From: Nitrospina sp. LS_NOB
GTDB lineage: Bacteria; Nitrospinota; Nitrospinia; Nitrospinales; VA-1
Direction: 5' to 3'
DNA length: 64,000 nt
NCBI GenBank assembly: GCA_001542995.1
Contig: LFLA01000022.1
Span: forward strand, 1 to 64,000
A program made the position numbers and the translations under genes. This document shows positions 28,204 to 37,493 of the stretch, one piece after another; the stretch's first letter is position 1, and every line of letters begins with the position of its first letter. The notes under the pieces are model-generated. The model made no database searches. It had not been told where the DNA came from and saw only the letters and a list, made by a program, of their open reading frames with translations.

Positions 28204-29037
28204 TCAGCCTTCTACAGCTTTCCAATCTTCACCGTTCCAGTGCAAGATCAGACCATTATCTCCGACGGCATAGATATTTTCATCACTACTGCCCCAGATG
28301 GCGGTGAGATATTCTTTGGTGTTGGATTCTATCCGGGTCCATTCATTATCATCAAGGTAAAGGATCATCCCCTCATCCCCAATCGCAAACACCATTTCCC
28401 GGGAGGGACCCCAGACATCGAGAAAAAATTCCATGGTCTGTGAAGGCATTTCGGTGAAATCAACGCCGTTGTATTTGAAAATGGCACCGTCAGACCCAAC
28501 CATATAAATCTCATCAGGACCGAACCCATAAACGCCGTAAAACTCGGCATTCGAGTTGAAAGTTTGACGGATCCAACGTTCTCCATCCTGCTTGAGCACC
28601 AGGCCATCGTAACCCACGGCCAGCATGCCGCCCTCTTTGCAGCCCCATAACCGAGTCACGTCAGTATCGGTTCCCGTCTGGGTAAACTTCCAGGAACTTC
28701 CATCGTAGCGAAGGATTTTACCCAATCTGGAGCAGGCATAGATTTCATCCGGGCCAAGACCAAAAATCCCGGTCATGGGTGGAAGTTTTTCCATATCCTC
28801 ATCAGGCGACCAGGATTTACCATCATAGTGTAAGATTCTGCCATCAGTCACCACTGCAAAAACATTATCCGGCGCACTGCCCCATATATTCTTGAAAGTC
28901 CAACGCCCCCCTGTTTCCATGGTCGACCATTGGCTGCCATCATAATGCAGCAGGGTGCCCTCGGCACCTCCGACAAAAATATCGTTTTCGCTGAATCCAA
29001 AAATGGATAAAAGGTGACTGGAGGTCAAGGCAGACAT
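28204..29037 (-). CDS. Seven-repeat beta-propeller-like protein, cytoplasmic, paralogue 1
   Basis: A 277-residue protein built entirely from seven repeats of about 39 residues. The pattern is fxxIWGxxxxxIyAVGxxGxIlhYdGxxW, for example LTAIWGSSDENIYAVGDNG and FKNIWGSAPDNVFAVVTDG. Seven such units should close a seven-bladed propeller. There is no signal peptide and no catalytic domain, so a cytoplasmic binding or scaffold role is likely. Forty-six bases separate it from its paralogue upstream. Function unknown. Confidence 0.8.
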   Translation of the reverse strand: MSALTSSHLLSIFGFSENDIFVGGAEGTLLHYDGSQWSTMETGGRWTFKNIWGSAPDNVFAVVTDGRILHYDGKSWSPDEDMEKLPPMTGIFGLGPDEIYACSRLGKILRYDGSSWKFTQTGTDTDVTRLWGCKEGGMLAVGYDGLVLKQDGERWIRQTFNSNAEFYGVYGFGPDEIYMVGSDGAIFKYNGVDFTEMPSQTMEFFLDVWGPSREMVFAIGDEGMILYLDDNEWTRIESNTKEYLTAIWGSSDENIYAVGDNGLILHWNGEDWKAVEG

Positions 29038-29083
29038 AATTGCTCCCCAAGGTTATCTCTGTTTTCTAAATGGTGTTTAACAA

Positions 29084-29920
29084 TCATAACGACATATCGC
29101 TCCATTCCTTGCCGTCATATTTAATCACCGTTCCGTTTTCACCTGCCACATATACCTGATCCGGCCCAAGCCCTTTGACTTTTGTAAAATACTCATCCTT
29201 GAGCGGCTCAATGGGAGACCATTTTTTGCCATCGTAATGAAGCATGGCCGCATTATCTCCGACCACATAGATATTTTCCGCCGAGGTTCCCCAGATGCTC
29301 AATAGGTATTCTTTGGTCCCCGATTGCATCGGTTTCCATTCCTCTCCGTCAAAATGCAAAATCGTCCCGTGGGAACCGCAAATATAAATATTGTCATTGC
29401 GAGTGCCCCAGATGCCGAAGAGAGAAACTTCTTCATCTGTCAAATCTTCACGACGATGAAATTCTTTGCCATCATAAAACCGATAAATCCCTTCACCGCC
29501 TACCGCGTGAATATGTTCCATGTCCTCGCCCCACATGCCGAACAAGTCATGAATAGTGTTGGGTTCGCGGTAGTCCCATTTTTCGCCATTCCAATACAGC
29601 ATCCGGCCGCCGACTCCATAAAGGAATACGTTGTTTTCATCCAAGCCGTAGACAGAGTTGAGCGAATCGTAACTCCCTGTATCCACTTGCTTCCACGCCT
29701 TACCATTATATTGAAGGACAACCCCGCCGATACCCACGGCATACACACATTGTTCATTCGGTCCCCAAATACCCATCAGTGGATTGGTATTCTCGGTACG
29801 AACGGGCAACCACTCCTCCCCATCCCAGTGCTGGGGGATGCCATCCTTCCCTACGACATAAATATAGTCCTCCCGGAAAGGCATGATATCGAGGAGATCT
29901 GGTTTTTCACCTGTAAACAT
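29084..29920 (-). CDS. Seven-repeat beta-propeller-like protein, paralogue 2
   Basis: A 278-residue paralogue of the downstream gene with the same seven-repeat plan, for example LMGIWGPNEQCVYAVGIGG, LFGIWGTRNDNIYICGSHG and LLSIWGTSAENIYVVGDNA. No signal peptide. The tandem arrangement and matching length point to a local duplication with considerable divergence. The two may act as a heterodimer or bind different partners. Confidence 0.8.
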   Translation of the reverse strand: MFTGEKPDLLDIMPFREDYIYVVGKDGIPQHWDGEEWLPVRTENTNPLMGIWGPNEQCVYAVGIGGVVLQYNGKAWKQVDTGSYDSLNSVYGLDENNVFLYGVGGRMLYWNGEKWDYREPNTIHDLFGMWGEDMEHIHAVGGEGIYRFYDGKEFHRREDLTDEEVSLFGIWGTRNDNIYICGSHGTILHFDGEEWKPMQSGTKEYLLSIWGTSAENIYVVGDNAAMLHYDGKKWSPIEPLKDEYFTKVKGLGPDQVYVAGENGTVIKYDGKEWSDMSL

Positions 29921-29998
29921 ATTATGAGTCCGCTATTAAAAGGGGAAATGCCATTTTATAATTATTATCCACCTACCCAAAAAGAATAAAAACCATCA

Positions 29999-30039
29999 AA
30001 AAAACAGAAGGGGCTCCCGGTTCAAAATCCGGGAACCCC
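29999..30039 (-). terminator. Rho-independent terminator after the LRR gene
   Basis: Minus-strand stem of 11 bp with one mismatch (GGGGTTCCCGG/CCGGGAGCCCC, 8-base loop) followed by TTCTGTTTTTTT. It lies 24 bases past the stop of the LRR gene at 30063. Confidence 0.85.
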
Positions 30040-30062
30040 TGATTCATCAAACCAGCGCCGAA

Positions 30063-30971
30063 TTATTCCTCGGCTTTAGCTTTATAAAAATAAACATCCT
30101 TTAACTTCGGAAAATTTTTACTATCCTTGAATAAGGCCTGCACCCCGTCACCCACATCATTGTGGATCAAGACCAGTGTTTGCAGGTTGGGAAGGCACGT
30201 CGATTGGGCCAGGGCTCTGGCACCCATATCTCCCACCTCCGACTCATACAAATCTATCAAAGTGAGTTCTCTAAAATTGGCAGAACCTGCAATAGCCTCA
30301 GCACCTCGGAGACCAATAGGATTAAAAGTCAGTGTCAATTGGGTCAAGTTGCTCAAAGTCTCTGATCCCGCAAGTGCCTCCACGCCTTCACCCCCAATGA
30401 AGTTCCAATTCAGATTCAATTCCGTCAGATTGCTCAAGTTTTTAGAATTGGCAATCGCAAGCGCGCCTTCATTTCCTATATTGTTCCGATATAAAGAAAG
30501 CTGCGTAATATGGGTGAGGGTTTCAGAAGTAGCCAGAGCTTCGACACCTTCATCGCCAATCTTATCGCCCAACCATAAGGAAACCAGACTCCCCAGAATA
30601 TTAGAGCTCGCCACCGCTTTAGCACCTTCAACACCAACTTCATTATCAGCCAATATCAACTCGGAAAGGTTGAGCATGTTTTTGGACTTGGCCAACGCCT
30701 GGACACTTTCGTCAGTCGCCTTATTTTTAAACAGGTTCAAAGCGGTCAAAAACTTCAATTTATCGCAGTCCACCAAAGCCTTGATGCCTTCATCGCCGAT
30801 TTCGTTAAACTCCAGAAACAGGGCGGTGATTCCTTTAACCTTGTCGGATTCCAGGACTTGTATTAAATCCTCATCATCCAGTTCCTTTTCCCTCAAATCC
30901 AGTTCACTTTTATCTTCACTCAGTCCTTGGTCAATGAGGCTATCAATATCCTTGACTTCTTTTTCAGCCAT
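30063..30971 (-). CDS. Leucine-rich repeat (RNI-like) protein, cytoplasmic
   Basis: A 302-residue protein with about nine LRRs of 24-28 residues, for example LTALNLFKNKATDESVQALA and LTELNLNWNFIGGEGVEALA. Start chosen at MAEKEVKDID; an ATG 15 bases upstream is possible. No signal peptide, unlike the related secreted LRR protein at 17523-18311. It is followed by a strong terminator. It lies immediately upstream of the paired propeller genes; the ligand is unknown. Confidence 0.83.
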   Translation of the reverse strand: MAEKEVKDIDSLIDQGLSEDKSELDLREKELDDEDLIQVLESDKVKGITALFLEFNEIGDEGIKALVDCDKLKFLTALNLFKNKATDESVQALAKSKNMLNLSELILADNEVGVEGAKAVASSNILGSLVSLWLGDKIGDEGVEALATSETLTHITQLSLYRNNIGNEGALAIANSKNLSNLTELNLNWNFIGGEGVEALAGSETLSNLTQLTLTFNPIGLRGAEAIAGSANFRELTLIDLYESEVGDMGARALAQSTCLPNLQTLVLIHNDVGDGVQALFKDSKNFPKLKDVYFYKAKAEE

Positions 30972-31145
30972 CCGTACGCGCTCCACAATAAAAACAATAT
31001 TTTGGGAAATATGAGTAGTCCGCTATTCTAAGGCAGTATCCACACTTGTAAAGCTTAAAATCCAATTTCCCGCATCATTTGCCCGATTTTACCCTGCTTA
31101 TTGAGATGAACTCAGCTAGTCAATTGTCTGAGGTAGGAAAACAAC

Positions 31146-31712
31146 CTATGAGGCGTGTCTGGAGACTCTTATATTGTCTAATTTTTCCGGATCAATCGAT
31201 GCCAAAATATCAAATGCGTGCCGAGTTTTATGATAAAGCCCTTTTGAAGCATTTCGGGAGGCTTTGTCCAAACCCTTTGCCACATCTTCTTTAGGTATTT
31301 CTTCAATATTTTCTCTCGGAGGAAGCGAATTTAAAGCAAAACCTTGCCCATAAAACTCCGCAAGGGCCTCCTTGTCCGCTAAAAACCAGGTTTCCATGGA
31401 TTGAACCATCAACTGAGCGGATTCATCTGAAAAGCCGGACGAGCCCCAACTATCGCGCCTTTTCAAATGGTCCCAAACAGGTTCAGAAACTGGGCCTTCA
31501 CTGTCCACAAGTAGAATCACATTGGCATCATATTTTTCATAGGCTAGAGTAAACTTCTGATAGGTATTCTGCCGTCCCCCACAAGCAATTATTCTTGGTT
31601 TTCTCCCTGGAGGGACTACCTTTTCAAAAAATTTAGAAAACCCTTTGCGGCACTTTGATAAGTTAGCCCTGGAATCACCACCACCTTCAACATAAATCCT
31701 GGTACTGGTCAC
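31146..31712 (-). CDS. DUF4276-family (Toprim-like) protein
   Basis: A 188-residue protein with features of DUF4276/RloB-like putative Toprim nucleases. It has TRIYVEGGGDSRANLSKCRKG near the start (the acidic residue of the first strand), then NVILLVDSEGPV and LMVQSMETWFLADKEAL. The start is GTG at 31712, forming a GTGA overlap with the ATPase stop; an ATG at 31745 would overlap the ATPase by 37 bases. The tight coupling shows the two proteins work together. Related ATPase/Toprim pairs (OLD, PARIS, RloAB-like) are anti-phage; that function here is inference. Confidence 0.8.
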   Translation of the reverse strand: MTSTRIYVEGGGDSRANLSKCRKGFSKFFEKVVPPGRKPRIIACGGRQNTYQKFTLAYEKYDANVILLVDSEGPVSEPVWDHLKRRDSWGSSGFSDESAQLMVQSMETWFLADKEALAEFYGQGFALNSLPPRENIEEIPKEDVAKGLDKASRNASKGLYHKTRHAFDILASIDPEKLDNIRVSRHAS

Positions 31713-32869
31713 CAACGATTTCCTCCAATCTCGCCACTTCTCCATAACTGCCCTAAAGAAGAGCCTTCAAGCCATGCAGCGAGCTCTTCCGGATTTTGCC
31801 TTTTTAATTTGGTCGCACCCGCCTCTTTTTCAACCACCACCACCGATTCCGGCGTATCAGACAAAGCATCAATCAGCACCTCAGAATGAGTTGTAACAAT
31901 TAGGCAGGTATTTTTTGAAGCCTCCTTCAATAAATCAGCAAGAACCGATATCATATCCGGATGCAAGCCTAATTCTGGTTCTTCAATACAGATTAATGGA
32001 GGAGGATCTGGATTTAAGAGGATCACAAGCAAACAAAGCCACCGTAACGTTCCATCGGATAAACGTACCGCCGGAAACATAAAATCATCTTCCTGAAGAA
32101 GAACCCTTACACTGTTACTTTCGACAGAAATATCCAAATCTTGGACACCATCGTAAACTTCCCGCAAATATTTCAATATCAGCTTTTTAGTTGGGACATC
32201 TTTTCTATAATTATTTAGAACCAAACCAAAATTTTTATAATCAGGCTCTAAAACCTGATTATTCAAAGAGGCTTCCTGAGAACTTCGAAGGGGATTAGTG
32301 TAACCAAAATTCCAATCCTGATACACATGGATTCTTTTAAACAAATCGGCAATTGAAGTAACTTCGGAATACTGGTCTGGGTCTGAACGTTGTGAAAGTA
32401 CCGACAGCCTTGAGTCAAACGAATCATGAACTAAACGGCGTTCTTCCTTCGTCTTCGTATTGATGCGCCCATTCCCCTGCTTAACTTTAAAAAAGAAGTA
32501 GGGATCAACCTCGCCAGTTTTTTTTTCAGTGCTTTCCAGTATTTCTTCTTCAACAACCATGTAAGGGTCCTGAGAACGAAAAGCTATCTTATAGCGCAAA
32601 CGAGAATAATTCTCCGGGATCTTGACAATTACTTCAATCTCAGCAATCTTATCTAACCCGCCTTGCTTGTGAATCCATTCCGCCGCTCCCCCTCTCCTGA
32701 AAGGAGCCAACTCTCCCTTAGGGATCGACTGAAGAATTTTTATCACTTCAATCAAGTTCGACTTTCCCGAACCATTGGGACCAATTAAAACATTTAAGGG
32801 TTCCAACTGAAATTCGCAATCTTCCCACCCGAAGGAAAGCAAGCCTTTAATTTTGATACTTTTAATCAT
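31709..32869 (-). CDS. ABC-type/AAA_21 family ATPase partner of DUF4276 protein
   Basis: A 386-residue SMC/RecF-like ATPase. Walker A GPNGSGKSN is at about 31-39, and the signature-like motif is VRLSDGTLRWLCLL. Walker B is LICIEEPELGLHPD and the H-loop is VTTHSEVL. The C-terminus ends LGQLWRSGEIGGNRW, typical of predicted ATPases paired with small nucleases. It is the first gene of a two-gene unit with the DUF4276 gene. No integrase or phage gene adjoins it. A defensive role is plausible but not shown by the sequence alone. Confidence 0.87.
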   Translation of the reverse strand: MIKSIKIKGLLSFGWEDCEFQLEPLNVLIGPNGSGKSNLIEVIKILQSIPKGELAPFRRGGAAEWIHKQGGLDKIAEIEVIVKIPENYSRLRYKIAFRSQDPYMVVEEEILESTEKKTGEVDPYFFFKVKQGNGRINTKTKEERRLVHDSFDSRLSVLSQRSDPDQYSEVTSIADLFKRIHVYQDWNFGYTNPLRSSQEASLNNQVLEPDYKNFGLVLNNYRKDVPTKKLILKYLREVYDGVQDLDISVESNSVRVLLQEDDFMFPAVRLSDGTLRWLCLLVILLNPDPPPLICIEEPELGLHPDMISVLADLLKEASKNTCLIVTTHSEVLIDALSDTPESVVVVEKEAGATKLKRQNPEELAAWLEGSSLGQLWRSGEIGGNRW

Positions 32870-32974
32870 ATTTTCCTCGAAATCTTCAATAAGGTTTCAG
32901 GGCAATTTTAAAAGAAGTAAAAATTCTATTCTCGTCACACAAACCAGGGGAAAGCCCTTAAATGATGAATATTT

Positions 32975-33310
32975 TTATGTGTCCGCCTTTTCGTCAGTGC
33001 CGGTGTATGTCACTAATGTGCCTCTTGTTGCTAACATCAACACGCCGAGCACCGCCGTTCCAGCAAGCCATAGGCCGCCAGCAAGAACCCCGCCAACCTG
33101 ACAGGCCAAATCACCAGCACAATTAGTCTCGCTAAATGCCCCGATACTCAACAAAAAGAAGCCGACCGCTCCTGCCTGAAAAAGCCAAAACAAAATCATC
33201 CACACCGACCCGAAAAACCACGCTCCCGCTTGCTCACTGTTGTCTTTTTTAATTTTTTGGACATCTCCAAACTCCCCAACGGCAAATGTTTTATAACCCG
33301 GACGAGTCAA
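32975..33310 (-). CDS. Small membrane protein, unknown
   Basis: A 111-residue protein with two hydrophobic segments (WMILFWLFQAGAVGFFLLS and GGVLAGGLWLAGTAVLGVLM) separated by a short loop with two cysteines (NCAGDLACQ). No family recognised. It overlaps the frameshifted secreted gene upstream by 20 bases and is probably co-transcribed with it. Confidence 0.6.
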   Translation of the reverse strand: MTRPGYKTFAVGEFGDVQKIKKDNSEQAGAWFFGSVWMILFWLFQAGAVGFFLLSIGAFSETNCAGDLACQVGGVLAGGLWLAGTAVLGVLMLATRGTLVTYTGTDEKADT

Positions 33311-33832
33311 TTGCTTTGCTTTCTAGCAAGATGCGTTCATCTTCTGCCAACGCGCCTAGTTTCTTGTCTTTATACTGAATACTTATCGAAGCATCTGAAA
33401 AATTATTAGTACACTTTGTTAGCAGATACCTGTCCTCTTGGTCAATCTCTTTGATGTCGTAAAGACTGGAAATAAGACCACCCTTATCTTCCTTTCCATA
33501 CTTCTTTTGAAGAACTGCCATGACGGTTGCTTGTTTTTTTTGCAATATGAATCACTTTTCACACTACCCCTGGCCGAGATTGAATAGACTTTATAGGTTT
33601 CTGGAGTTATCAAAACGTGATATTCTGAAAACAATCTAAACTTCTTTTTTGGGCTGAATTGGTATATTGGAGTCCCATCGGTTAAAGAGCTTTTGCCGAT
33701 GGCTTCAGACGGGTCGAATACTTGACCAAGATTAACTCCAAACGCTCCCGATATTTTTTCCGCTGCTTGCGCTGAGGATACTACCCCGATAGTCAGGAGC
33801 AAAGCTAAAGAAACAATTCTTCTGGTTTTCAA
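33291..33832 (-). CDS. Small secreted protein, needs a -1 frameshift at an A8 run
   Basis: The first frame (from ATG 33832) encodes a signal peptide (IVSLALLLTIGVVSSAQA) and a domain with FGVNLGQVF and LITPETYKVYSISARG. At codon 97 it reads TGC AAA AAA AAC and then diverges to a stop at 33419. The continuation (QATVMAVLQKKYGKEDKGG) is in the -1 frame and runs to 33291. Slippage by one base on the canonical heptamer A AAA AAC (A8 run 33534-33541) would join them exactly, giving about 180 residues. Alternatively one A is missing from the assembled sequence, or the gene is dead. No family name is recognised. Confidence 0.65.
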
Positions 33833-34112
33833 AACCCCTCCTTATAAATAAAATTATAAATTTTACCATCATCACTTTTTACGAAACTCCACCCTGCGCT
33901 TACGGCGGAACGTGTCCTTCTCCTTCCGTCTGTCCTGGTTATTGTAACAAAACCAATTTTAATACTTTTTAGCATGCCATAGGGAAATAAATTAAAAAAA
34001 ATTAATTTTCTTCTGACTTGTTTTATTGTACTTTTGTAAAAACTCTCTTGAGTTTTTCTTCATTGTTACGCCTCTACTTATCACCCATTCATATAAACCA
34101 AAGGTTTTTCTG

Positions 34113-35105
34113 ATGGTACAAAAGATCGATGAAATAACGGAACACGTCAATCAGGCCAGCGTATTTATTCCCTCCCTTTTGCATGAATTGGAACAAATCA
34201 TGGTCGGGCAGAAATATCTGACCGAGCGGTTGATACTAGGACTGTTGACCGGAGAGCATGTTCTGGTCGAAGGGGTACCGGGGCTGGCCAAGACCACGGC
34301 GGTGAAAACCCTGGCCCAATCGGTGAAGGCCGATTTCAAGCGCATCCAGTTCACCCCCGACCTGTTACCAGCCGATTTACTGGGAACCCAGGTGTACCAG
34401 CCCAAAACCGGCGAGTTTGATATTAAAAAAGGACCTCTTTTCGCCAACATCATTCTCGCGGATGAAATCAACCGGGCTCCGGCCAAGGTTCAAAGCGCCC
34501 TGCTCGAAGCCATGCAGGAAAGGCAGATCACCATTGCTGGCACAACTTTCAAGCTCGAAGAACCATTTATGGTGATCGCCACCCAAAATCCTATTGAGCA
34601 GGAGGGCACCTACCCCCTTCCCGAAGCCCAGATGGACCGGTTCATGCTGAAACTCCATATCGATTACCCCACCCGGGAAGAGGAAAAACTTATCATGCAA
34701 AGGATGTCCACCTATAATAATGCTTATCAAGTCAAGCAGGTGGTATCGCCTGCGGAAATTTTGCAGGCCCGGAAAGTGTTTGACGAAATATATATCGATG
34801 AAAATCTACAGGATTATATCATCAACATCGTTGCAGCGACACGCGACCCGGCAAGCCACCAATTGTCTTCCCTGAAAGGAATGATCCAGTTTGGCGCTTC
34901 CCCGAGGGCATCCATTTTTTTAAACCGGGCCGCAAAAGCCTATGCCTTTTTGCAACGTCGTGGGTATGTCGTTCCGCATGACATTAAAAGTATAGGAATG
35001 GATGTGCTCAGGCACCGAATCATCCTTTCATATGAAGCCGAGGCTGAGAATGTGACGGCGGATGATATCATCAAGAAAATATTCGACACCCTGGAAGTTC
35101 CTTAA
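34113..35105 (+). CDS. MoxR-family AAA+ ATPase
   Basis: A 330-residue chaperone-like ATPase. Walker A is GVPGLAKTTAVKTLA, Walker B is ILADEINRAPAKVQSALLEAM, and sensor-1 is VIATQNPIEQEGTYPLPEAQMDRF. Start taken at ATG 34113 (MVQKIDEI); the frame extends 87 bases upstream but that leader is not conserved. It opens the Bat-type cluster, with DUF58 two bases after the stop. MoxR proteins act with VWA proteins in assembling or activating target complexes. Confidence 0.93.
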   Translation: MVQKIDEITEHVNQASVFIPSLLHELEQIMVGQKYLTERLILGLLTGEHVLVEGVPGLAKTTAVKTLAQSVKADFKRIQFTPDLLPADLLGTQVYQPKTGEFDIKKGPLFANIILADEINRAPAKVQSALLEAMQERQITIAGTTFKLEEPFMVIATQNPIEQEGTYPLPEAQMDRFMLKLHIDYPTREEEKLIMQRMSTYNNAYQVKQVVSPAEILQARKVFDEIYIDENLQDYIINIVAATRDPASHQLSSLKGMIQFGASPRASIFLNRAAKAYAFLQRRGYVVPHDIKSIGMDVLRHRIILSYEAEAENVTADDIIKKIFDTLEVP

Positions 35106-35107
35106 TC

Positions 35108-36055
35108 ATGCTTAAGACCCTGACTCTTACAATTCGAGATCGGTTTCAGGAACCAGAGCTTGCGCCTGAGCAGGATAAAAACCTGTCCCCGGAGTTATTG
35201 CAACGCATCAAAGCCATTCAGGTGAAGACCAATTATCTGGTCAATGACATCATGGCGGGAGAATATGTCTCTGCCTTTAAAGGAAGGGGAATGGAGTTCA
35301 GCGAGGTACGGGAATATCAGCCTGGAGACGATGTCCGGCTGATCGACTGGAACGTGACCGCCAGAATGAATCAACCCTTCATTAAAGAGTTCAAGGAAGA
35401 ACGGGAGTTGACCCTCATGCTTCTGGTTGATGTTAGTTCTTCGGGCGGATTCGGCTCGGCTGAGAAACTTAAAAATGAAGTTTCTGCCGAGATTGCTTCT
35501 ATCCTCGCTTTCGCCGCCATCAAAAACAACGACAAGATCGGGCTGATCGTGTTCTCGGACAAAATCGAGCACACCATACCACCCAAAAAAGGCAAAGCCC
35601 ATATCTGGAATATCATACGAACCATTCTGAATTTCAAACCGGAAGGAAAAGGCACAAACCTTTCCCTATCTCTGGAATATCTTTTAAATATCCAGAAACG
35701 AAAAGCCACCGCTTTTTTGATTTCTGATTTTCAGGATGACGACTATGAGACAACATTAAAACTAGCAAAACAAAGACATGATTTGGTCGCCATCAGCATC
35801 ACCGATCCACGCGAGGAAACCCTGCCCGATGTCGGCTTGATCCAACTTGAAGATGCAGAGTCTGGAGAAACTTTGTTGGTGGATACCAGCGACAACGAAA
35901 TGACCGAGCAATACACCAAACAGTTTCAGGAAAAAAGAAGGAAACGAAAAGATTATTTTCATTCCACAGGTATAGACACCATCGAAATTCACACAAACCG
36001 GTCTTTGACCGAACCCATCATCCGCTATTTTAAAATGCGGGAGAAGAAACATTAA
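35108..36055 (+). CDS. DUF58 domain protein
   Basis: A 315-residue protein with the DUF58 signature GRGMEFSEVREYQPGDDVRLIDWNVTA-type stretch and a VWA-like metal site LLVDVSSSGGFG. It normally accompanies MoxR and VWA proteins. Stop and the following ATG share a base (TAATG), so the next gene is coupled. Confidence 0.92.
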   Translation: MLKTLTLTIRDRFQEPELAPEQDKNLSPELLQRIKAIQVKTNYLVNDIMAGEYVSAFKGRGMEFSEVREYQPGDDVRLIDWNVTARMNQPFIKEFKEERELTLMLLVDVSSSGGFGSAEKLKNEVSAEIASILAFAAIKNNDKIGLIVFSDKIEHTIPPKKGKAHIWNIIRTILNFKPEGKGTNLSLSLEYLLNIQKRKATAFLISDFQDDDYETTLKLAKQRHDLVAISITDPREETLPDVGLIQLEDAESGETLLVDTSDNEMTEQYTKQFQEKRRKRKDYFHSTGIDTIEIHTNRSLTEPIIRYFKMREKKH

Positions 36056-36516
36056 TGACAAACCAAAATCCTGAAATAATCCCGACCGAAGGGGTCAGCA
36101 AAAAGCTGAAAGCCGTTGTCATGATCCTTACGGTAGTCACCCTTATTGCATTTGTGGCGTTGTTCACCAAGCTTGCAAACAAACCGAGTGGCCCGACAAA
36201 AACCGGATCGACTGTCCGAGAACCCGACCAGTATTTGAGCGAGGAGTATAAAGAGGTTGGAACACGCCTGATGAATTCCGGTTTAATAGAGCAGGCCATC
36301 GACCAGTTCATAAAAGTCTGGGAGATGCAAAAAATCGGCAGCGTGGAAAGGGCAAAAGCGGCCCAGACGGTCGGCGGTTTATATGCAGACCTCGGAAATT
36401 GCCAGGAAGCCCTGATCTGGCTGTTTCGGGCAGAAGTTTCGGATGCAGCCCTGCCTTTGCAACCGCTCATCGACTCGTGCCTTGCAAAAATCAGGAGTAT
36501 TCATTCCGGCCGATGA
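36055..36516 (+). CDS. Membrane-anchored TPR-like protein
   Basis: A 153-residue protein with one N-terminal transmembrane helix (VVMILTVVTLIAFVALFT) and a helical periplasmic part with TPR-like periodicity (LMNSGLIEQAIDQFIKVWE, VGGLYADLGNCQEALIWLFR). Overlaps the next gene by four bases (ATGA). A helper of the Bat cluster by position. Confidence 0.75.
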   Translation: MTNQNPEIIPTEGVSKKLKAVVMILTVVTLIAFVALFTKLANKPSGPTKTGSTVREPDQYLSEEYKEVGTRLMNSGLIEQAIDQFIKVWEMQKIGSVERAKAAQTVGGLYADLGNCQEALIWLFRAEVSDAALPLQPLIDSCLAKIRSIHSGR

Positions 36517-37493
36517 TGAATAAAACCATTTCGGTAAAGTTTGTTGCAGGGGGTTTTCTCCTTCTAATTATTTTATTTTGCTCGGTCCCATTTTCCATCG
36601 CTGGTAAAATTTCAAATCCGGTTTCTGTCACCACCCGTATCACTCCTGACACTTTCACTCTTGGCGATATCGCGACTTATACCATTACCGTCCAGCATGA
36701 TCTGGACATCCACCCTACCGCTCCCGATATTGAACCGCCAAAGGGTCTGGAATTTATCGAGAAAGGAGAAAACCCACCTCAAGAAATAAACGAACAAACC
36801 ATCGATGAATACTGGTACAAATTTCGCATCGATGACGTTGGCAAATTGAGCCTCCCTTCCGTCCCGGTATCTTTTAACGCTCCAGACCAAAAGGAAGCGG
36901 GAAAAAATATTCAGGGGACCATTCTGGCCCCTGAAGTGAACCTTGAAGTGCAGTCTCTTCTAAACGTACTGGGAAGCCAGGAAGGGATTCACGATATCAA
37001 ACCACTGGAGGACTATCCCCTACCCTGGATGAATTATTTTTGGATAGCTCTAGGAGCGCTCGCCCTTTTCGGATTGCTCTACTTCTTATGGCGCAAATGG
37101 AAGTCACGGCCCACCTCTTTGACCCTTCCTTCACCCACTTCAGCCTTGACGGCGGAACAGTTGGCTTTCAAAGAGCTTGAGGAACTCAAAAACAAAGGAT
37201 GGCTTCAGCTTGGACGGATTCAAGATCATTTTTTTGAGTTGTCTGAAATCTTTCGCAGGTATCTGGAAAACCGTTACCAGTTTCCAGCGCGGGAATGGAC
37301 CACGGAGGAAATCACGGCGCATTTTAAACATTTTCCCAGCCTCAGCGAAAACCTGAGGCTTCAGGCGCGGTCCATCCTGACTCAAACAGACCGTGTCAAG
37401 TTTGCCAAGGTGGAACAAACGGAAGATGAGATGCAACCCATCATCAACTTTATCCGAGAGGCCCGACCCCCTGAAGCAGTAAACCAACCATGA
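36513..37493 (+). CDS. BatD/DUF4381-like membrane protein
   Basis: A 326-residue protein. Signal peptide (FVAGGFLLLIILFCSVPFSIA), an Ig-like periplasmic domain (RITPDTFTLGDIATYTITVQ), then the IHDIKPLEDYPLPW motif and a TM helix (YFWIALGALALFGLLYFL). A cytoplasmic C-terminal region (LSEIFRRYLENRYQFPAREW) follows. This matches the DUF4381/BatD C-terminal arrangement found between DUF58 and VWA genes. Start is ATG 36513 overlapping the previous stop. Overlaps batA by four bases. Confidence 0.82.
   Translation: MMNKTISVKFVAGGFLLLIILFCSVPFSIAGKISNPVSVTTRITPDTFTLGDIATYTITVQHDLDIHPTAPDIEPPKGLEFIEKGENPPQEINEQTIDEYWYKFRIDDVGKLSLPSVPVSFNAPDQKEAGKNIQGTILAPEVNLEVQSLLNVLGSQEGIHDIKPLEDYPLPWMNYFWIALGALALFGLLYFLWRKWKSRPTSLTLPSPTSALTAEQLAFKELEELKNKGWLQLGRIQDHFFELSEIFRRYLENRYQFPAREWTTEEITAHFKHFPSLSENLRLQARSILTQTDRVKFAKVEQTEDEMQPIINFIREARPPEAVNQP

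Noticed and set aside
30010-30039. tRNA-like T-arm (GGTTCAAAATCC)
   Set aside because: No acceptor, D or anticodon arms around it; it is the loop of a terminator hairpin with a T run.
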